Positions 1 to 8,137 of a DNA stretch of 64,000 nt are shown here, one piece after another. Numbering within the stretch: position 1 is the first letter of the stretch; each line of letters opens with the position of its first letter. Below the pieces are notes generated by a model. The model saw only the letters and a program-made list of their open reading frames with translations. It was not told the DNA's origin and ran no database searches. The stretch covers positions 1,579,819 through 1,643,818 of the forward strand of contig NZ_CP072642.1 of the NCBI RefSeq assembly GCF_018304765.1, written 5' to 3'. Source of the stretch: Chloracidobacterium sp. N (GTDB taxonomy: Bacteria; Acidobacteriota; Blastocatellia; Chloracidobacteriales; Chloracidobacteriaceae). The position numbers and the translations under genes were made by a program.

Positions 1-675
1 CAAATCGAAGAACACCACGCCGTCGTGACATTCGCCCACCTGACGGAAAATCTCGATGGCGCGCTCATGACGCGCCTGAATGGGCGCAAAGGCCGCCTGG
101 ATTTCCGGCCCGGCGGCGACTTCGGCCAGGGAGCGTACCTGCAGGGCCCGGACGATGGATTGCCGCAGCCGATGGTCCTTCGACCCTTCCAGCACCAGCG
201 TCAGTTGCATGGCTGGGGCGCTGAGATTGACGGCCGTTTCGGCGTCGGGATACTGCGCCCCGTCAATGATGTCCGCCCAGTGAATCAACTCGGCCAGCTC
301 CGGCAGCTCCACCCCGAAACGGTCACGCGCAATGTCGGCAATGAACTTCGTGCAGGACTTGTAACCCGGATCAAAGAACTTCCTGCCACTCGTATCCGCC
401 CGGAACAGGGCTTCATCCACGACGGTCAGAAAGGCGCTCTGGTGATGGTCAAACCACCAGGTGATTTTTTCACTTGGATGAAACTTGAAATCGAGGAGGG
501 CATGCTCATCAGCATCAAACTGCATCTCGCCAAAACTGCCCCCCGGACGGTGCATCAGGCCGGCGTAACTGAACTCGGTCTGTGCGTCAAAAGCCCGCCG
601 GTAAAAACAGGCGAAGACGGCCGCGGAGCAGGCGCCATCGAAACAGTGATCGTGGTAGAAAATCTTGACCCTCAT
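1..675 (-). CDS. DHH-family phosphoesterase, 3' end outside the window
   Basis: The frame is open from an ATG at 673-675 to the window edge, so about 225 N-terminal residues are visible and the C-terminus is missing. It begins MRVKIFYHDHCFDGACSAAV. The D-H-x-x-D-G motif near residues 9-14 and a later WFDHHQS motif are the metal-binding signatures of the DHH superfamily (RecJ, NrnA/Orn-like nucleases, pyrophosphatases). A phosphodiesterase acting on short oligonucleotides or cyclic dinucleotides is possible, but without the C-terminal DHHA1 region the substrate cannot be chosen. It lies 77 bp downstream of the small I9-like gene on the same strand and may share its transcript. Confidence 0.82.
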   Translation of the reverse strand, partial: MRVKIFYHDHCFDGACSAAVFACFYRRAFDAQTEFSYAGLMHRPGGSFGEMQFDADEHALLDFKFHPSEKITWWFDHHQSAFLTVVDEALFRADTSGRKFFDPGYKSCTKFIADIARDRFGVELPELAELIHWADIIDGAQYPDAETAVNLSAPAMQLTLVLEGSKDHRLRQSIVRALQVRSLAEVAAGPEIQAAFAPIQARHERAIEIFRQVGECHDGVVFFDL

Positions 676-752
676 GGCGTCAGTACGGAGACCGCACCGG
701 ATGCCGGACACCGTTCGGGGCCGGCACCACAGCCCGTTCTTCCGTTCGGTAT

Positions 753-986
753 TTACAGGGCGTGATAATCACCCGACAGTTCAACGTAGGCCACGCCCGG
801 CACCCGCTCCAGTTCGGGCAGACGCTCCCGTGGCACGGAACCTGTCACCTGGCCAAGTGCAAGCAGCCGGCGGGCCACCGTCAATCCGGCCGCCTGCAAA
901 GCGGCCACGACTTCGGCCATGCGTTCCCGGTGGCTTTCAGCCACGCTGACGACGACCGCAACGGAAGGTGAAGACGAAACCGACAT
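753..986 (-). CDS. Small protein with a protease-inhibitor I9-like fold pattern
   Basis: This 77-residue protein has no signal peptide. Its pattern is a beta strand (VAVVVSV), a helix with RMAEVVAALQAAG, a second strand, then VTGSVPRERLPELERVPGVAYVEL. Length and pattern resemble subtilisin-propeptide (I9)-like domains, often mis-annotated as ketohydroxyglutarate aldolase; this is fold-level recognition only. No catalytic residues are evident. It precedes the DHH phosphoesterase gene on the same strand, 77 bp away. No protease gene adjoins it in the window, so an inhibitor role is not supported by context. Confidence 0.6.
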   Translation of the reverse strand: MSVSSSPSVAVVVSVAESHRERMAEVVAALQAAGLTVARRLLALGQVTGSVPRERLPELERVPGVAYVELSGDYHAL

Positions 987-1194
987 AGGGCGCTACCCTG
1001 AAATGAAGATGTGCCTTGCTGGGCCGAACGCGCTCATCATGACTGAAATGTACCGTTTCGGCGATAGGTCTTTTCTGGAAAGGCGCTTCAATGGAGTCAA
1101 GGGCGCTTGCCGAAGTCACTGTGGATGGGCACAATCGCCGTTTCACCCGGACCGTGCCAGCAACACGAAACCCGAAGGGTGAGCGGTTGGACCT

Positions 1195-3171
1195 ATGCTG
1201 TTTCGCTTTGAAGATGTCCATAAAAGCTACGGCGGGCATGACATCCTGCGCGGCGTGACCTGTCAGGTCAATCCGGGCGAAAAGATTGGCCTTGTCGGGC
1301 GCAACGGCGCCGGCAAATCCACCATGCTGCGGCTGCTGTGCGGGCTGGACCAACCCGACCGGGGACAGATCATCCGCGCCACCAACCTGTCCTTCGGCCT
1401 CCTGGAACAACACCCCCACTTCCCCCCGGAAGTGACGGTGCTGGAAGCAGCCCTCAGTGTCTTTTCCACACTTCAGGCCATGGAGCGCGAGATGCGCCAG
1501 CTCGAACACACCATGGCCGAGCCGGAGCAGGATGCAGACCACCTGGCAGACCTGCTCGAACGCTACAGCGAACTCCAGCACCGTTTTGAAGAACAGGGCG
1601 GCTTTACCTACCCGGCCCGCACCGAGGAAGTTCTGCTCGGTCTCGGTTTCACCAAAGAGGACTTTTCCACACCGGCCGTCCGGCTGAGTGGCGGCCAGCA
1701 GGGACGCCTCCACCTGGGGATGCTGCTGCTGCGGCAGCCCGACATCCTGCTGCTCGACGAACCGACCAACCACCTCGATCTGCGCGCCATCGAGTGGCTG
1801 GAAAACTTCCTCACCGGCTACGCCGCCGCCTATCTGGTCATTTCCCACGACCGCTTTTTTCTCGACCAGGTGACGACCCGCACCATCGAACTCGACCGTG
1901 GAAAGACGACTTCCTACACGGGCGGCTTTACCGAATACGTCGCCAAACGGGACGCGCTGCGGGAAATCCAGCAGCGGCACTACGAAAAACAGCAGGAAGA
2001 GATTGCCCGCCAGGAAGAGTTCATCCGGCGCAACATCGCCGGACAGAAGACCAAACAGGCCAAGTCGCGGCGCAACCTGCTGGCCCGTATGGAGCGCATC
2101 GAAGCCGCCACGGTGGATGCCCCGCAGGGCAACTTCTCGATGAAGCACGTGCCGCGTTCGGGCGAATGGGTCCTCACACTCGAAGACCTCCGCGTGGGGT
2201 ATGGCGGCAAGGCGGTGGCCGGCCCCTTCAATCTGGTTGTCCGCCGGGGCGAAAAGCTGGGCATCGTCGGCCCCAACGGCGCCGGCAAAACCACCCTGCT
2301 CAAAACGCTGCTCGGCATCCTGCCGCCGGTGACAGGCACGCTGCGCTGGGGAACGGGCGTCAAAACCGCCTACTACGACCAGCGGCTGGAGTCACTGACC
2401 CTCGCCAACTCGATTTTTGCCGAACTTCAAAGTCTCAACCCGTCGGCTACCGAATTGGAGCTGCGCTCGTTTCTGGCCCAGTTCCTGTTTACCGGCGACG
2501 ATATTTTCAAGCCAATCCGGGCATTGTCCGGCGGCGAGCGGGGACGGCTGGCGCTGGCCAAGCTCATTTACAGCCGCTCAAACGTGCTGATCCTCGACGA
2601 GCCGACCAACCACCTCGATATTCCCTCCTGCGAGGCGCTGGAAATGGCGCTGGTGCAGTATCCGGGCACGTGCCTCATCGTGTCGCACGACCGCTATTTT
2701 CTGGACAACGTCGCCACCCGCCTGCTCTGGCTTGAACCCGGCAGCAGCCGCGATTTTGACGGCAGCTACAGCGAGTTGTGGGAAATCCGCCAGGCGGAGC
2801 AGCGCGAAGCCGCCCGGCGCGCCAAAGCCGCCGAGACCGCCAGACCCACTGCCCAGCCAGCCGAGACGCATGCTCAGGCGCATGCTCCGTCACCGGCTGC
2901 GCCCCCAGCCGCGCCCCCAGCCGCCCCCACCGGGACATCACCCGGAGCCAAAAAGAAACCCAGGGGCAAGGTGCGCCCCGTGGAAGCCATCGAGTCCGAC
3001 ATTGCCCGCGCCGAGGCCGACCTGGCTACGGTCTCCGCCGCCATGGCCACGCCGGAAGTGGCGACCGACCCGGTTCGTTACAGCGAGTTTCACCAGCAGT
3101 ACGAAAAGCTGACGCAGCAGCTCGAAGCCCTCTACGCCGAGTGGGAACTCGTCGCCGAAGCCGGGGCATAG
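1195..3171 (+). CDS. ABC-F family ATPase (Uup/YheS-like)
   Basis: This 658-residue soluble protein has two ATP-binding cassettes and no membrane segment, the hallmark of ABC-F proteins, which act on the ribosome. The first Walker A (GRNGAGKS, residues 35-42) is followed by LSGGQQGR and LLLDEPTNHLD. The second cassette has [17 protein letters not shown] and LILDEPTNHLD. Between them is a charged helical linker (about residues 240-310), corresponding to the P-site tRNA interaction motif of the family. An Ala/Pro-rich spacer and a basic coiled-coil tail end the protein, as in Uup. Whether it is a translation or repair factor or a resistance factor cannot be read from sequence. It is monocistronic and converges on hmuV. 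Confidence 0.9.
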   Translation: MLFRFEDVHKSYGGHDILRGVTCQVNPGEKIGLVGRNGAGKSTMLRLLCGLDQPDRGQIIRATNLSFGLLEQHPHFPPEVTVLEAALSVFSTLQAMEREMRQLEHTMAEPEQDADHLADLLERYSELQHRFEEQGGFTYPARTEEVLLGLGFTKEDFSTPAVRLSGGQQGRLHLGMLLLRQPDILLLDEPTNHLDLRAIEWLENFLTGYAAAYLVISHDRFFLDQVTTRTIELDRGKTTSYTGGFTEYVAKRDALREIQQRHYEKQQEEIARQEEFIRRNIAGQKTKQAKSRRNLLARMERIEAATVDAPQGNFSMKHVPRSGEWVLTLEDLRVGYGGKAVAGPFNLVVRRGEKLGIVGPNGAGKTTLLKTLLGILPPVTGTLRWGTGVKTAYYDQRLESLTLANSIFAELQSLNPSATELELRSFLAQFLFTGDDIFKPIRALSGGERGRLALAKLIYSRSNVLILDEPTNHLDIPSCEALEMALVQYPGTCLIVSHDRYFLDNVATRLLWLEPGSSRDFDGSYSELWEIRQAEQREAARRAKAAETARPTAQPAETHAQAHAPSPAAPPAAPPAAPTGTSPGAKKKPRGKVRPVEAIESDIARAEADLATVSAAMATPEVATDPVRYSEFHQQYEKLTQQLEALYAEWELVAEAGA

Positions 3172-3273
3172 CCAGGCGGCCTCGGCCCGGCCAGACAGCC
3201 GGGCAAACATGGCCGGGTTCGGACGTTTCATCCCGTCACCACCCGCCACTCGCTACTCGCCACTCGCTAGTAC

Positions 3274-3293
3274 GGGCGACTCGCGAGTCGCCC
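3274..3293. repeat. Perfect 20-bp palindrome between convergent genes
   Basis: GGGCGACTCG followed by its exact reverse complement CGAGTCGCCC lies between the end of the ABC-F gene and the end of hmuV. It is preceded at about 3244-3270 by a short tandem duplication of CGCCACTCGCTA. A cruciform or RNA hairpin here could act as a bidirectional terminator. It belongs with the other GC-rich palindromic intergenic elements of this window. Confidence 0.7.
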
Positions 3294-3307
3294 CTACCAC
3301 TCACCAC

Positions 3308-4174
3308 CTACCGTGAAACCAGGCGGAAACGCAGGATCGGTGAGGACATCGGGCGCTCCCGCCGCCCTTCACTGCCCGGCCGGGACGGCGGAAGCGGCAC
3401 GACACAGGGCCGGCCGTGATGCGGGTGTGGCGTCACGACGACATCCAGCCCGAATACGGCCCGGATGCGCTCCGCCGTGAGCACGTCTTCCGGGCGGCCT
3501 TCCGCCGTGATGCGTCCCCGGTCAAGCAGCACAATGTCATCGGCCACGTAAGCCGCCAGGTTGAGGTCATGCACGACCACCACGACGCCGACGCCCTCCT
3601 GGGCAAGCTGCCGCGCCACGGCCATCGCTTCGTACTGGTGCGCCAGATCGAGGCTGGAAGTTGGCTCGTCGAGCAGCAGCCACCGTGCAGACCCGCCGGG
3701 CAGGGCTTCCCAAATCTGGGCCAGGGCGCGGGAAAACTGCACGCGCTGGCGTTCACCGCCGGAAAGTGACGGATAGGCCCGCGCAGCCAGATGGTCAACA
3801 CGGGTCTGCGCCATGGCCTGCTGGGCAATGGCGACATCCTGCGGTGTTTCACGCAGAGCCACGTGCGGCGCGCGCCCCAGCAGAACAACCTCAAAGGCCG
3901 TGAACGGAAAAGCCAGGGAGGATTCCTGGGGCACCACGGCCCGCCGCCGTGCCCGCTCCACGAGCGACCACCCCTCCAGCGGGCGGCCATCGAGATACAC
4001 CGCGCCGTAGGTCGGCGTCACATCGCCGGTCAGCACCTTGAGCAACGTGGACTTCCCCGCTCCATTCGGCCCCAGCAGGGCCGTGACCTGACCGGGCAGC
4101 AGGGTCAGCGAAATGTTGTCCAGCAGGACTTTGCCGCCCAGAACGACGCCAACCTGACGCGCTTCAAGCATCAT
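3308..4174 (-). CDS. hmuV: Hemin ABC transporter ATP-binding protein
   Basis: This 288-residue ATPase powers heme import across the inner membrane with HmuU. Visible motifs are Walker A GPNGAGKST, signature LSGGERQRVQFSRAL, Walker B WLLLDEPTSSLD and a switch His in VVVVHDLNLA. I chose the ATG at 4174 because it overlaps the hmuU stop codon as ATGA, the usual arrangement for translational coupling; an in-frame upstream start at 4216 would overlap hmuU further. It is the last gene of the heme cluster. The assignment as HmuV rather than a cobalamin or siderophore ATPase rests on the adjacent hmuU, hmuT and hmuS. Confidence 0.92.
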   Translation of the reverse strand: MMLEARQVGVVLGGKVLLDNISLTLLPGQVTALLGPNGAGKSTLLKVLTGDVTPTYGAVYLDGRPLEGWSLVERARRRAVVPQESSLAFPFTAFEVVLLGRAPHVALRETPQDVAIAQQAMAQTRVDHLAARAYPSLSGGERQRVQFSRALAQIWEALPGGSARWLLLDEPTSSLDLAHQYEAMAVARQLAQEGVGVVVVVHDLNLAAYVADDIVLLDRGRITAEGRPEDVLTAERIRAVFGLDVVVTPHPHHGRPCVVPLPPSRPGSEGRRERPMSSPILRFRLVSR

Positions 4175-5253
4175 GACCGAAACCCCCGCTCCCGTAACAA
4201 CAGCCACAGAAAACACGGCGCACCCAGGCTGGCTGTGACAACCCCCAAGGGCATTTCAGCCGGACTGACGATGGTCCGGGCCAGCAAATCCGCCAGCACG
4301 ACCAGACATGCTCCGAGCAGGGCCGACCCCGGAAGCAGCGTCCGGTGGCCCGGGCCGGCGGCAAGCCGGATGAGGTGGGGCGCCACGAGACCGATAAACC
4401 CGATGATGCCGGCAAAAGCTACTGCGGCGCCGACGATGAGCGTTGCAGCCAGCATTGCCAGGCGTGTGACCGTGGTGACATCGAAGCCAAGATGCCGGGC
4501 TTCGGCCTCGCCCAGCAACAGGGCATCGAGCGGGCGCGCCAGGCGTCCCAGCCAGACCATAGCCGGGACAGCCAGCACAGCGACAATCGAGAGATTCACC
4601 CACGAAGCGGCTCCCAGACTCCCCAGACTCCAGAAGGTCACGCTCCGCAGTTGGTCATCTGTGGCGGCAAAAATGAGCGCTCCCCGCAACGCCTCCGCCA
4701 GCATCGCCAGGGCAATGCCGGCCAGCAGCAACAGACCAACCGACAGCGTTCCTTCGCGGCGCGCCAGGCGATAGACGATGAAAGCGGCCAGGCTCCCGCC
4801 CAGAAACGCCGCAATGGGCAACTGATAGACGGCCAGCGTCCCGCCGGCCTTGCCAAACAACCACCCGTTGGTGCGAATGCACAGCACGGCGGCCAGCGCC
4901 GCGCCGCTCGAAACCCCGATGATGCCGGGGTCGGCCAGGGGATTACGAAAAACGCCCTGCATTGCGGCACCCGCCATGGCCAGACCGGCCCCGACCAGCG
5001 CGCCAAACAGCACCCGTGGCAGGCGAATCGTGAGCAGCACCGCCTGTTGCTGTTCGGTAAAGGGCACGCCAACGTCCAGTCCAATCAACTCAGCCAGAAT
5101 GGAAAGGCTTTGCGCCGGTGTGATGGCCACGGCGCCAATGCCCACGGCCAACAACACGATCCCGCACAGTGCGCCGGCCAGGCCACCAATCAGCCAGTGG
5201 CCGGGAAGTCGAAGGGCTTGCGGACGGGTTGCCAGGATGTTCACAGCCGCCAT
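4171..5253 (-). CDS. hmuU: Hemin ABC transporter permease
   Basis: This 360-residue FecCD-family permease has about ten hydrophobic segments, beginning WLIGGLAGALCGIVLL near residue 18. Typical family sequences are visible: LPRVLFGALVGAGLAMAGAA near residue 80, and GIIGFIGLVAPH in the C-terminal half, the region that contacts the ATPase. The start at 5253 (MAAVNILATR) was preferred because it falls 7 bp after the hmuT stop; an upstream in-frame start would lie inside hmuT. The stop overlaps the hmuV start. It forms the channel through which heme delivered by HmuT enters the cytoplasm. Confidence 0.92.
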   Translation of the reverse strand: MAAVNILATRPQALRLPGHWLIGGLAGALCGIVLLAVGIGAVAITPAQSLSILAELIGLDVGVPFTEQQQAVLLTIRLPRVLFGALVGAGLAMAGAAMQGVFRNPLADPGIIGVSSGAALAAVLCIRTNGWLFGKAGGTLAVYQLPIAAFLGGSLAAFIVYRLARREGTLSVGLLLLAGIALAMLAEALRGALIFAATDDQLRSVTFWSLGSLGAASWVNLSIVAVLAVPAMVWLGRLARPLDALLLGEAEARHLGFDVTTVTRLAMLAATLIVGAAVAFAGIIGFIGLVAPHLIRLAAGPGHRTLLPGSALLGACLVVLADLLARTIVSPAEMPLGVVTASLGAPCFLWLLLRERGFRS

Positions 5254-5260
5254 GCCACGC

Positions 5261-6202
5261 TCACTTTTCGGGTGCGTTTTCGGGGTGCAGCAAACGCGCC
5301 AGTTCCATGACGCCCTGCCCGGTTCGCGGGCCGAAGCCCAGCAGCAACAGGTCATCCACCGCCACAATCCGCCGGTTGCGCCCGGCCGGAGTCTGGTTCA
5401 CACCGGGCATGGACAGCACCCCGGCAATACCGCCGGAGCTTTCCAATCCACGTGCCGGGAGCAAAATGACCTCCGGGGCAGCAGCCACGGCGGCTTCGGC
5501 CGTCAGTGGCTTGTAGCCTTCAAAATCAAAGGCATTGACGCCACCCGCCAGCCGAATCATCTCCGCTGCCGCCGTATCGCGTCCGGCGACGTTGGCCGCG
5601 CCCTGCCCACGGGCGTAGATGAACATCACCTTCGGTCTGGCAGGCCGTTCGGCAAGGTAGGTCTGAACCTGCGCCATGTCAGCTTCCAACTGCCGGATGA
5701 GCGCCTCGCCCTGGGCTTCGCGGTCAAGCGCCTGCGCCACAGCGCGAATCTTGCGCCTGACGCCCTCCAGTGAGTGGTCAGCCGGCACGGTCAGAACCGG
5801 TGTCCCGCTGGCGCGCAACTGCGCCAGCGCCTCCGGCGGACCGGCTTCCGGGACGGTCAACACCAGCGTTGGACGCAGCGACAGGACTCCTTCGGACGAC
5901 AGGGCCCGGACATACCCCACCTGGGGCAGCTTCGTGGCGGCTTCCGGGTAGAGACTCGATGCGTCACACCCGACCAGTGCCGATTCAGCCCCAAGGGCAT
6001 AGACAATTTCGGTGACGGACCCGCCGGCGGCGACCACCCGCGACACATCCCGGATGGCCACCGGCTGCCCGGCGGCGTCTGTCACCGTCCGCACCGCGGC
6101 CTGGGTCGTCACATCGCGCCGACAACCGCTCCCGGCCCCCAGAATGCCCAGGCCAAGGCTGACCAGCCCGACAACGGCACACCAACGTCTCAGGGTCATC
6201 AT
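5261..6202 (-). CDS. hmuT: Periplasmic hemin-binding protein
   Basis: This 313-residue class III periplasmic binding protein passes heme to HmuUV. The N-terminus is a hydrophobic signal ending GAGSGC, a possible lipobox with Cys27. The stretch DASSLYPEAATKLPQVGY followed by SSEGVLSLRP matches the HmuT signature, where a Tyr is the usual heme axial ligand. The C-terminal half contains GRDTAAAEMIRLAGGVNAF, typical of the second lobe. It is followed at 7 bp by hmuU. The 202-bp gap upstream to hmuS is the longest internal gap of the heme cluster, so a secondary promoter there is possible. Confidence 0.9.
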   Translation of the reverse strand: MMTLRRWCAVVGLVSLGLGILGAGSGCRRDVTTQAAVRTVTDAAGQPVAIRDVSRVVAAGGSVTEIVYALGAESALVGCDASSLYPEAATKLPQVGYVRALSSEGVLSLRPTLVLTVPEAGPPEALAQLRASGTPVLTVPADHSLEGVRRKIRAVAQALDREAQGEALIRQLEADMAQVQTYLAERPARPKVMFIYARGQGAANVAGRDTAAAEMIRLAGGVNAFDFEGYKPLTAEAAVAAAPEVILLPARGLESSGGIAGVLSMPGVNQTPAGRNRRIVAVDDLLLLGFGPRTGQGVMELARLLHPENAPEK

Positions 6203-6404
6203 GGCTTCCCTTTCATCAGGCCTTTCATCAGGCGGCGCGGTTCCGCCAGAAGCCGCGCCGGAGGATCAAGAAAAAAACGTCGGGGCCGAGTTGCGAAGTA
6301 CGCGACCTGACCAACCAATACCCCGTCCGCGCCCCGACGGCCGCGCAGGTCTCAGGAGTGTCTTGGCTTTCCCTGCGCGGCAAAAAGCCTTTATTCCAAC
6401 TGCG

Positions 6405-7496
6405 TCATGAAACCCGCGTCAGACACTCACACAGCTCCGCCCAGAACGGAGAGGGCGTCTCACCTTCCCGGCGTTTGGCATGGAGAATGGCAATCTGTTC
6501 GCCGGTTGCATCGAAAAACTCCACTCCGGTCACAATCCCGCGCACCGTCGGCTTTTTGACCACCCAGGCGCTGTGGACCTTCGGCTCGTGGACGTGGAGG
6601 TTGAACCCGTCATCCAGAACGTTGAGCCACTCGCCAATGAGCTTGACGTTGTGAATCGGCCCGCTGTGAATCTGGATGCAGCCCGGGTTGCCGACGAAAA
6701 TCATGATGTTTTCCCGCGCGGCGGCGACTTCTTCGAGAATGCGTCCGAAGCTGTCCGGGCGCACCTGCCAGGCCATTTCCGGTTCCGCCAGACGGAGCGC
6801 CTGCGTCCGGCTCAGCTTGAAGCGATGTGTCAGGCGGATGAAGTCGTGCGTGTCTTTGAGTTCGCGCCAGCCCTGCCGAAAACCGGCCACATCCACTTCG
6901 GCATCGGGGATTTCGGCCACTGGCGGCGGCGGGGCACTTACGGCCTGTTCCCGGCTCTGATCGGGTGCGGCAAACCGTTTGGTCAATGCCTCGAAGGCTT
7001 CCACATGACTGGCTTCCCGCAGGTAGGTTTTGTGAATGGCCGTGCCCGTGGCGTCAAAAAACTGAAAACTGCGGCGCGGCCCACGGGGCGAGTCTTCGCA
7101 CACAGCAAACCCGATAGCCCAGCGGTCAAGGAACAGCCGCAGATCAATGCCGCTGTCGAGCACCTGCCCCATCCGGGTGTGCCCGGCAAAGATTTCGACG
7201 TTCCGGTAGTGGCCGTCCTTTTCGCTCACCGCGCCGTCATTGCGGGTCAGCGCCATGACGGGCCCCAGGGCTTCCAGTTCGCGGATGAAGTCGCCCCAGT
7301 CGGCGCTCAGGCGGGTGGCCGTCGTCCCACAGCCCAGCGCCACAAGCTGGGCCTCGCTGACGCCCAGCTTTGCGGCTGCGTCACGGATGCGGAGTTTGGG
7401 TTCGGTCTGGCGCAACTGTGACCACTGCTGCGCAATGTCTTCGGCCGTATAGCCGGCGTCGGTTGTCAACTCAGCCGCTGGATTTGGTGCAGTCAT
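6405..7496 (-). CDS. hmuS: Hemin-degrading / heme-trafficking factor
   Basis: This 363-residue cytoplasmic protein matches the HmuS/HemS/ChuS family in length and internal duplication. Each half carries the repeat pattern seen at VEIFAGHTRMGQVLDSG-like and IQIHSGPIHNVKLIGEW sequences, the latter near residue 275. Family members bind imported heme and either chaperone it or open the macrocycle to release iron. The gene lies between the ferredoxin gene upstream and hmuT downstream, which suggests electron supply by that ferredoxin (inference). The tail ends near 6405, with a 9-bp inverted repeat (CGTCGGGGC/GCCCCGACG) in the following gap that might fold in the transcript. Confidence 0.9.
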   Translation of the reverse strand: MTAPNPAAELTTDAGYTAEDIAQQWSQLRQTEPKLRIRDAAAKLGVSEAQLVALGCGTTATRLSADWGDFIRELEALGPVMALTRNDGAVSEKDGHYRNVEIFAGHTRMGQVLDSGIDLRLFLDRWAIGFAVCEDSPRGPRRSFQFFDATGTAIHKTYLREASHVEAFEALTKRFAAPDQSREQAVSAPPPPVAEIPDAEVDVAGFRQGWRELKDTHDFIRLTHRFKLSRTQALRLAEPEMAWQVRPDSFGRILEEVAAARENIMIFVGNPGCIQIHSGPIHNVKLIGEWLNVLDDGFNLHVHEPKVHSAWVVKKPTVRGIVTGVEFFDATGEQIAILHAKRREGETPSPFWAELCECLTRVS

Positions 7497-7553
7497 CGGA
7501 TGGTTCTCCTTTGTGTGTCAGGTCGGAATAAAAACATTTCGGCCATGGGGCGC

Positions 7554-7790
7554 TCACCAGTCGCCATCATCGCCGATGGCTTCCACCGGGCAGGATTCCA
7601 TCGCCTCCCGGCACAGTTCCCGTTCTTCCTCGTTTTCGGGTTGACGCAGCACGTACGAGTGAGCTCCCCGGTCATGACGCACGAAGATGTCGGGCGCAAT
7701 CGAACGGCACACGTCACAGTCAATGCACTGGTGGTCCACATAAAACGGCCCCTCGGCATTTTCCGGGAAGCGGTCACGCACCTTTGCCAT
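7554..7790 (-). CDS. Small [4Fe-4S] ferredoxin of the heme locus
   Basis: This 78-residue protein has one C-x2-C-x2-C motif (CIDCDVC, residues 22-28) and a distant CPVEAI, enough for a single [4Fe-4S] cluster. The region between the motifs is acidic. The start is the ATG of MAKVRDRF at 7790; longer in-frame extensions run back into the neighbouring gene and GC-rich repeat. Placement directly upstream of hmuS suggests it donates electrons for reductive heme breakdown or iron release (inference). Regulation is presumably shared with the Fur-controlled receptor. Confidence 0.85.
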   Translation of the reverse strand: MAKVRDRFPENAEGPFYVDHQCIDCDVCRSIAPDIFVRHDRGAHSYVLRQPENEEERELCREAMESCPVEAIGDDGDW

Positions 7791-7798
7791 GATGCCCT

Positions 7799-7826
7799 CC
7801 CTGGGAGCGCGGGCGTCCTGCCCGCC
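7799..7826. repeat. GC-rich palindromic intergenic element (GGGAGCGCGGGCGTCCTGCCCGCC type)
   Basis: A GGGCG-TCCTG-CCCGCC hairpin-forming element of the same family as the copies at 21163-21254 and 28222-28262. It sits between the ferredoxin gene and the small CxxC gene in the heme cluster, where it could trim or attenuate the long transcript. Confidence 0.5.
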
Positions 7827-7858
7827 GGCTGGCCTGCGCTTTTCCCATATTGCCCCCC

Positions 7859-8116
7859 TTAGTTTTGCGCCCCGAACGGATCGGTGGCGCAGCACTGGCG
7901 CAGGGTTTCGGCAAACCCGACGCCACTCAGTCCATAGTGAACGGCGCACTCGTTGACGCCACGCACAAAGTGGCGAAACTGCTCCGGCGAAAATGTGTAG
8001 TGGGCGCCACCGATGGCCAGGTGAAAGTTGCCACACTCCAGACACAGCCACATTCGCACAGGGATGGGTATCTGGTCCGGGTCTTCGGGCAGACGAAACA
8101 GCGATTGAATGTCCAT
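7859..8116 (-). CDS. Small CxxC protein of unknown function in the heme locus
   Basis: This 85-residue protein begins 21 bp after the TonB receptor stop, so it is almost certainly co-transcribed. It contains a C-x2-C pair (LCLECGNFHLAIGG) near residues 25-28 and further Cys residues at the C-terminus (QCCATDP). The middle, TFSPEQFRHFVRGV, looks helical. There is no signal peptide or membrane segment. I do not recognise the family with certainty. Cys/His content and position suggest metal or heme handling, but this is context only. Confidence 0.72.
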   Translation of the reverse strand: MDIQSLFRLPEDPDQIPIPVRMWLCLECGNFHLAIGGAHYTFSPEQFRHFVRGVNECAVHYGLSGVGFAETLRQCCATDPFGAQN

Positions 8117-8137
8117 AAGTGACAGGCTCCTGGAGCA

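Noticed and set aside
25-765. Plus-strand open frame of 246 codons
   Set aside because: It lies opposite the DHH phosphoesterase, whose metal motifs establish the minus strand as coding.
937-2148. Minus-strand open frame of 403 codons
   Set aside because: It is antisense to the first half of the ABC-F ATPase, which has complete cassette motifs.
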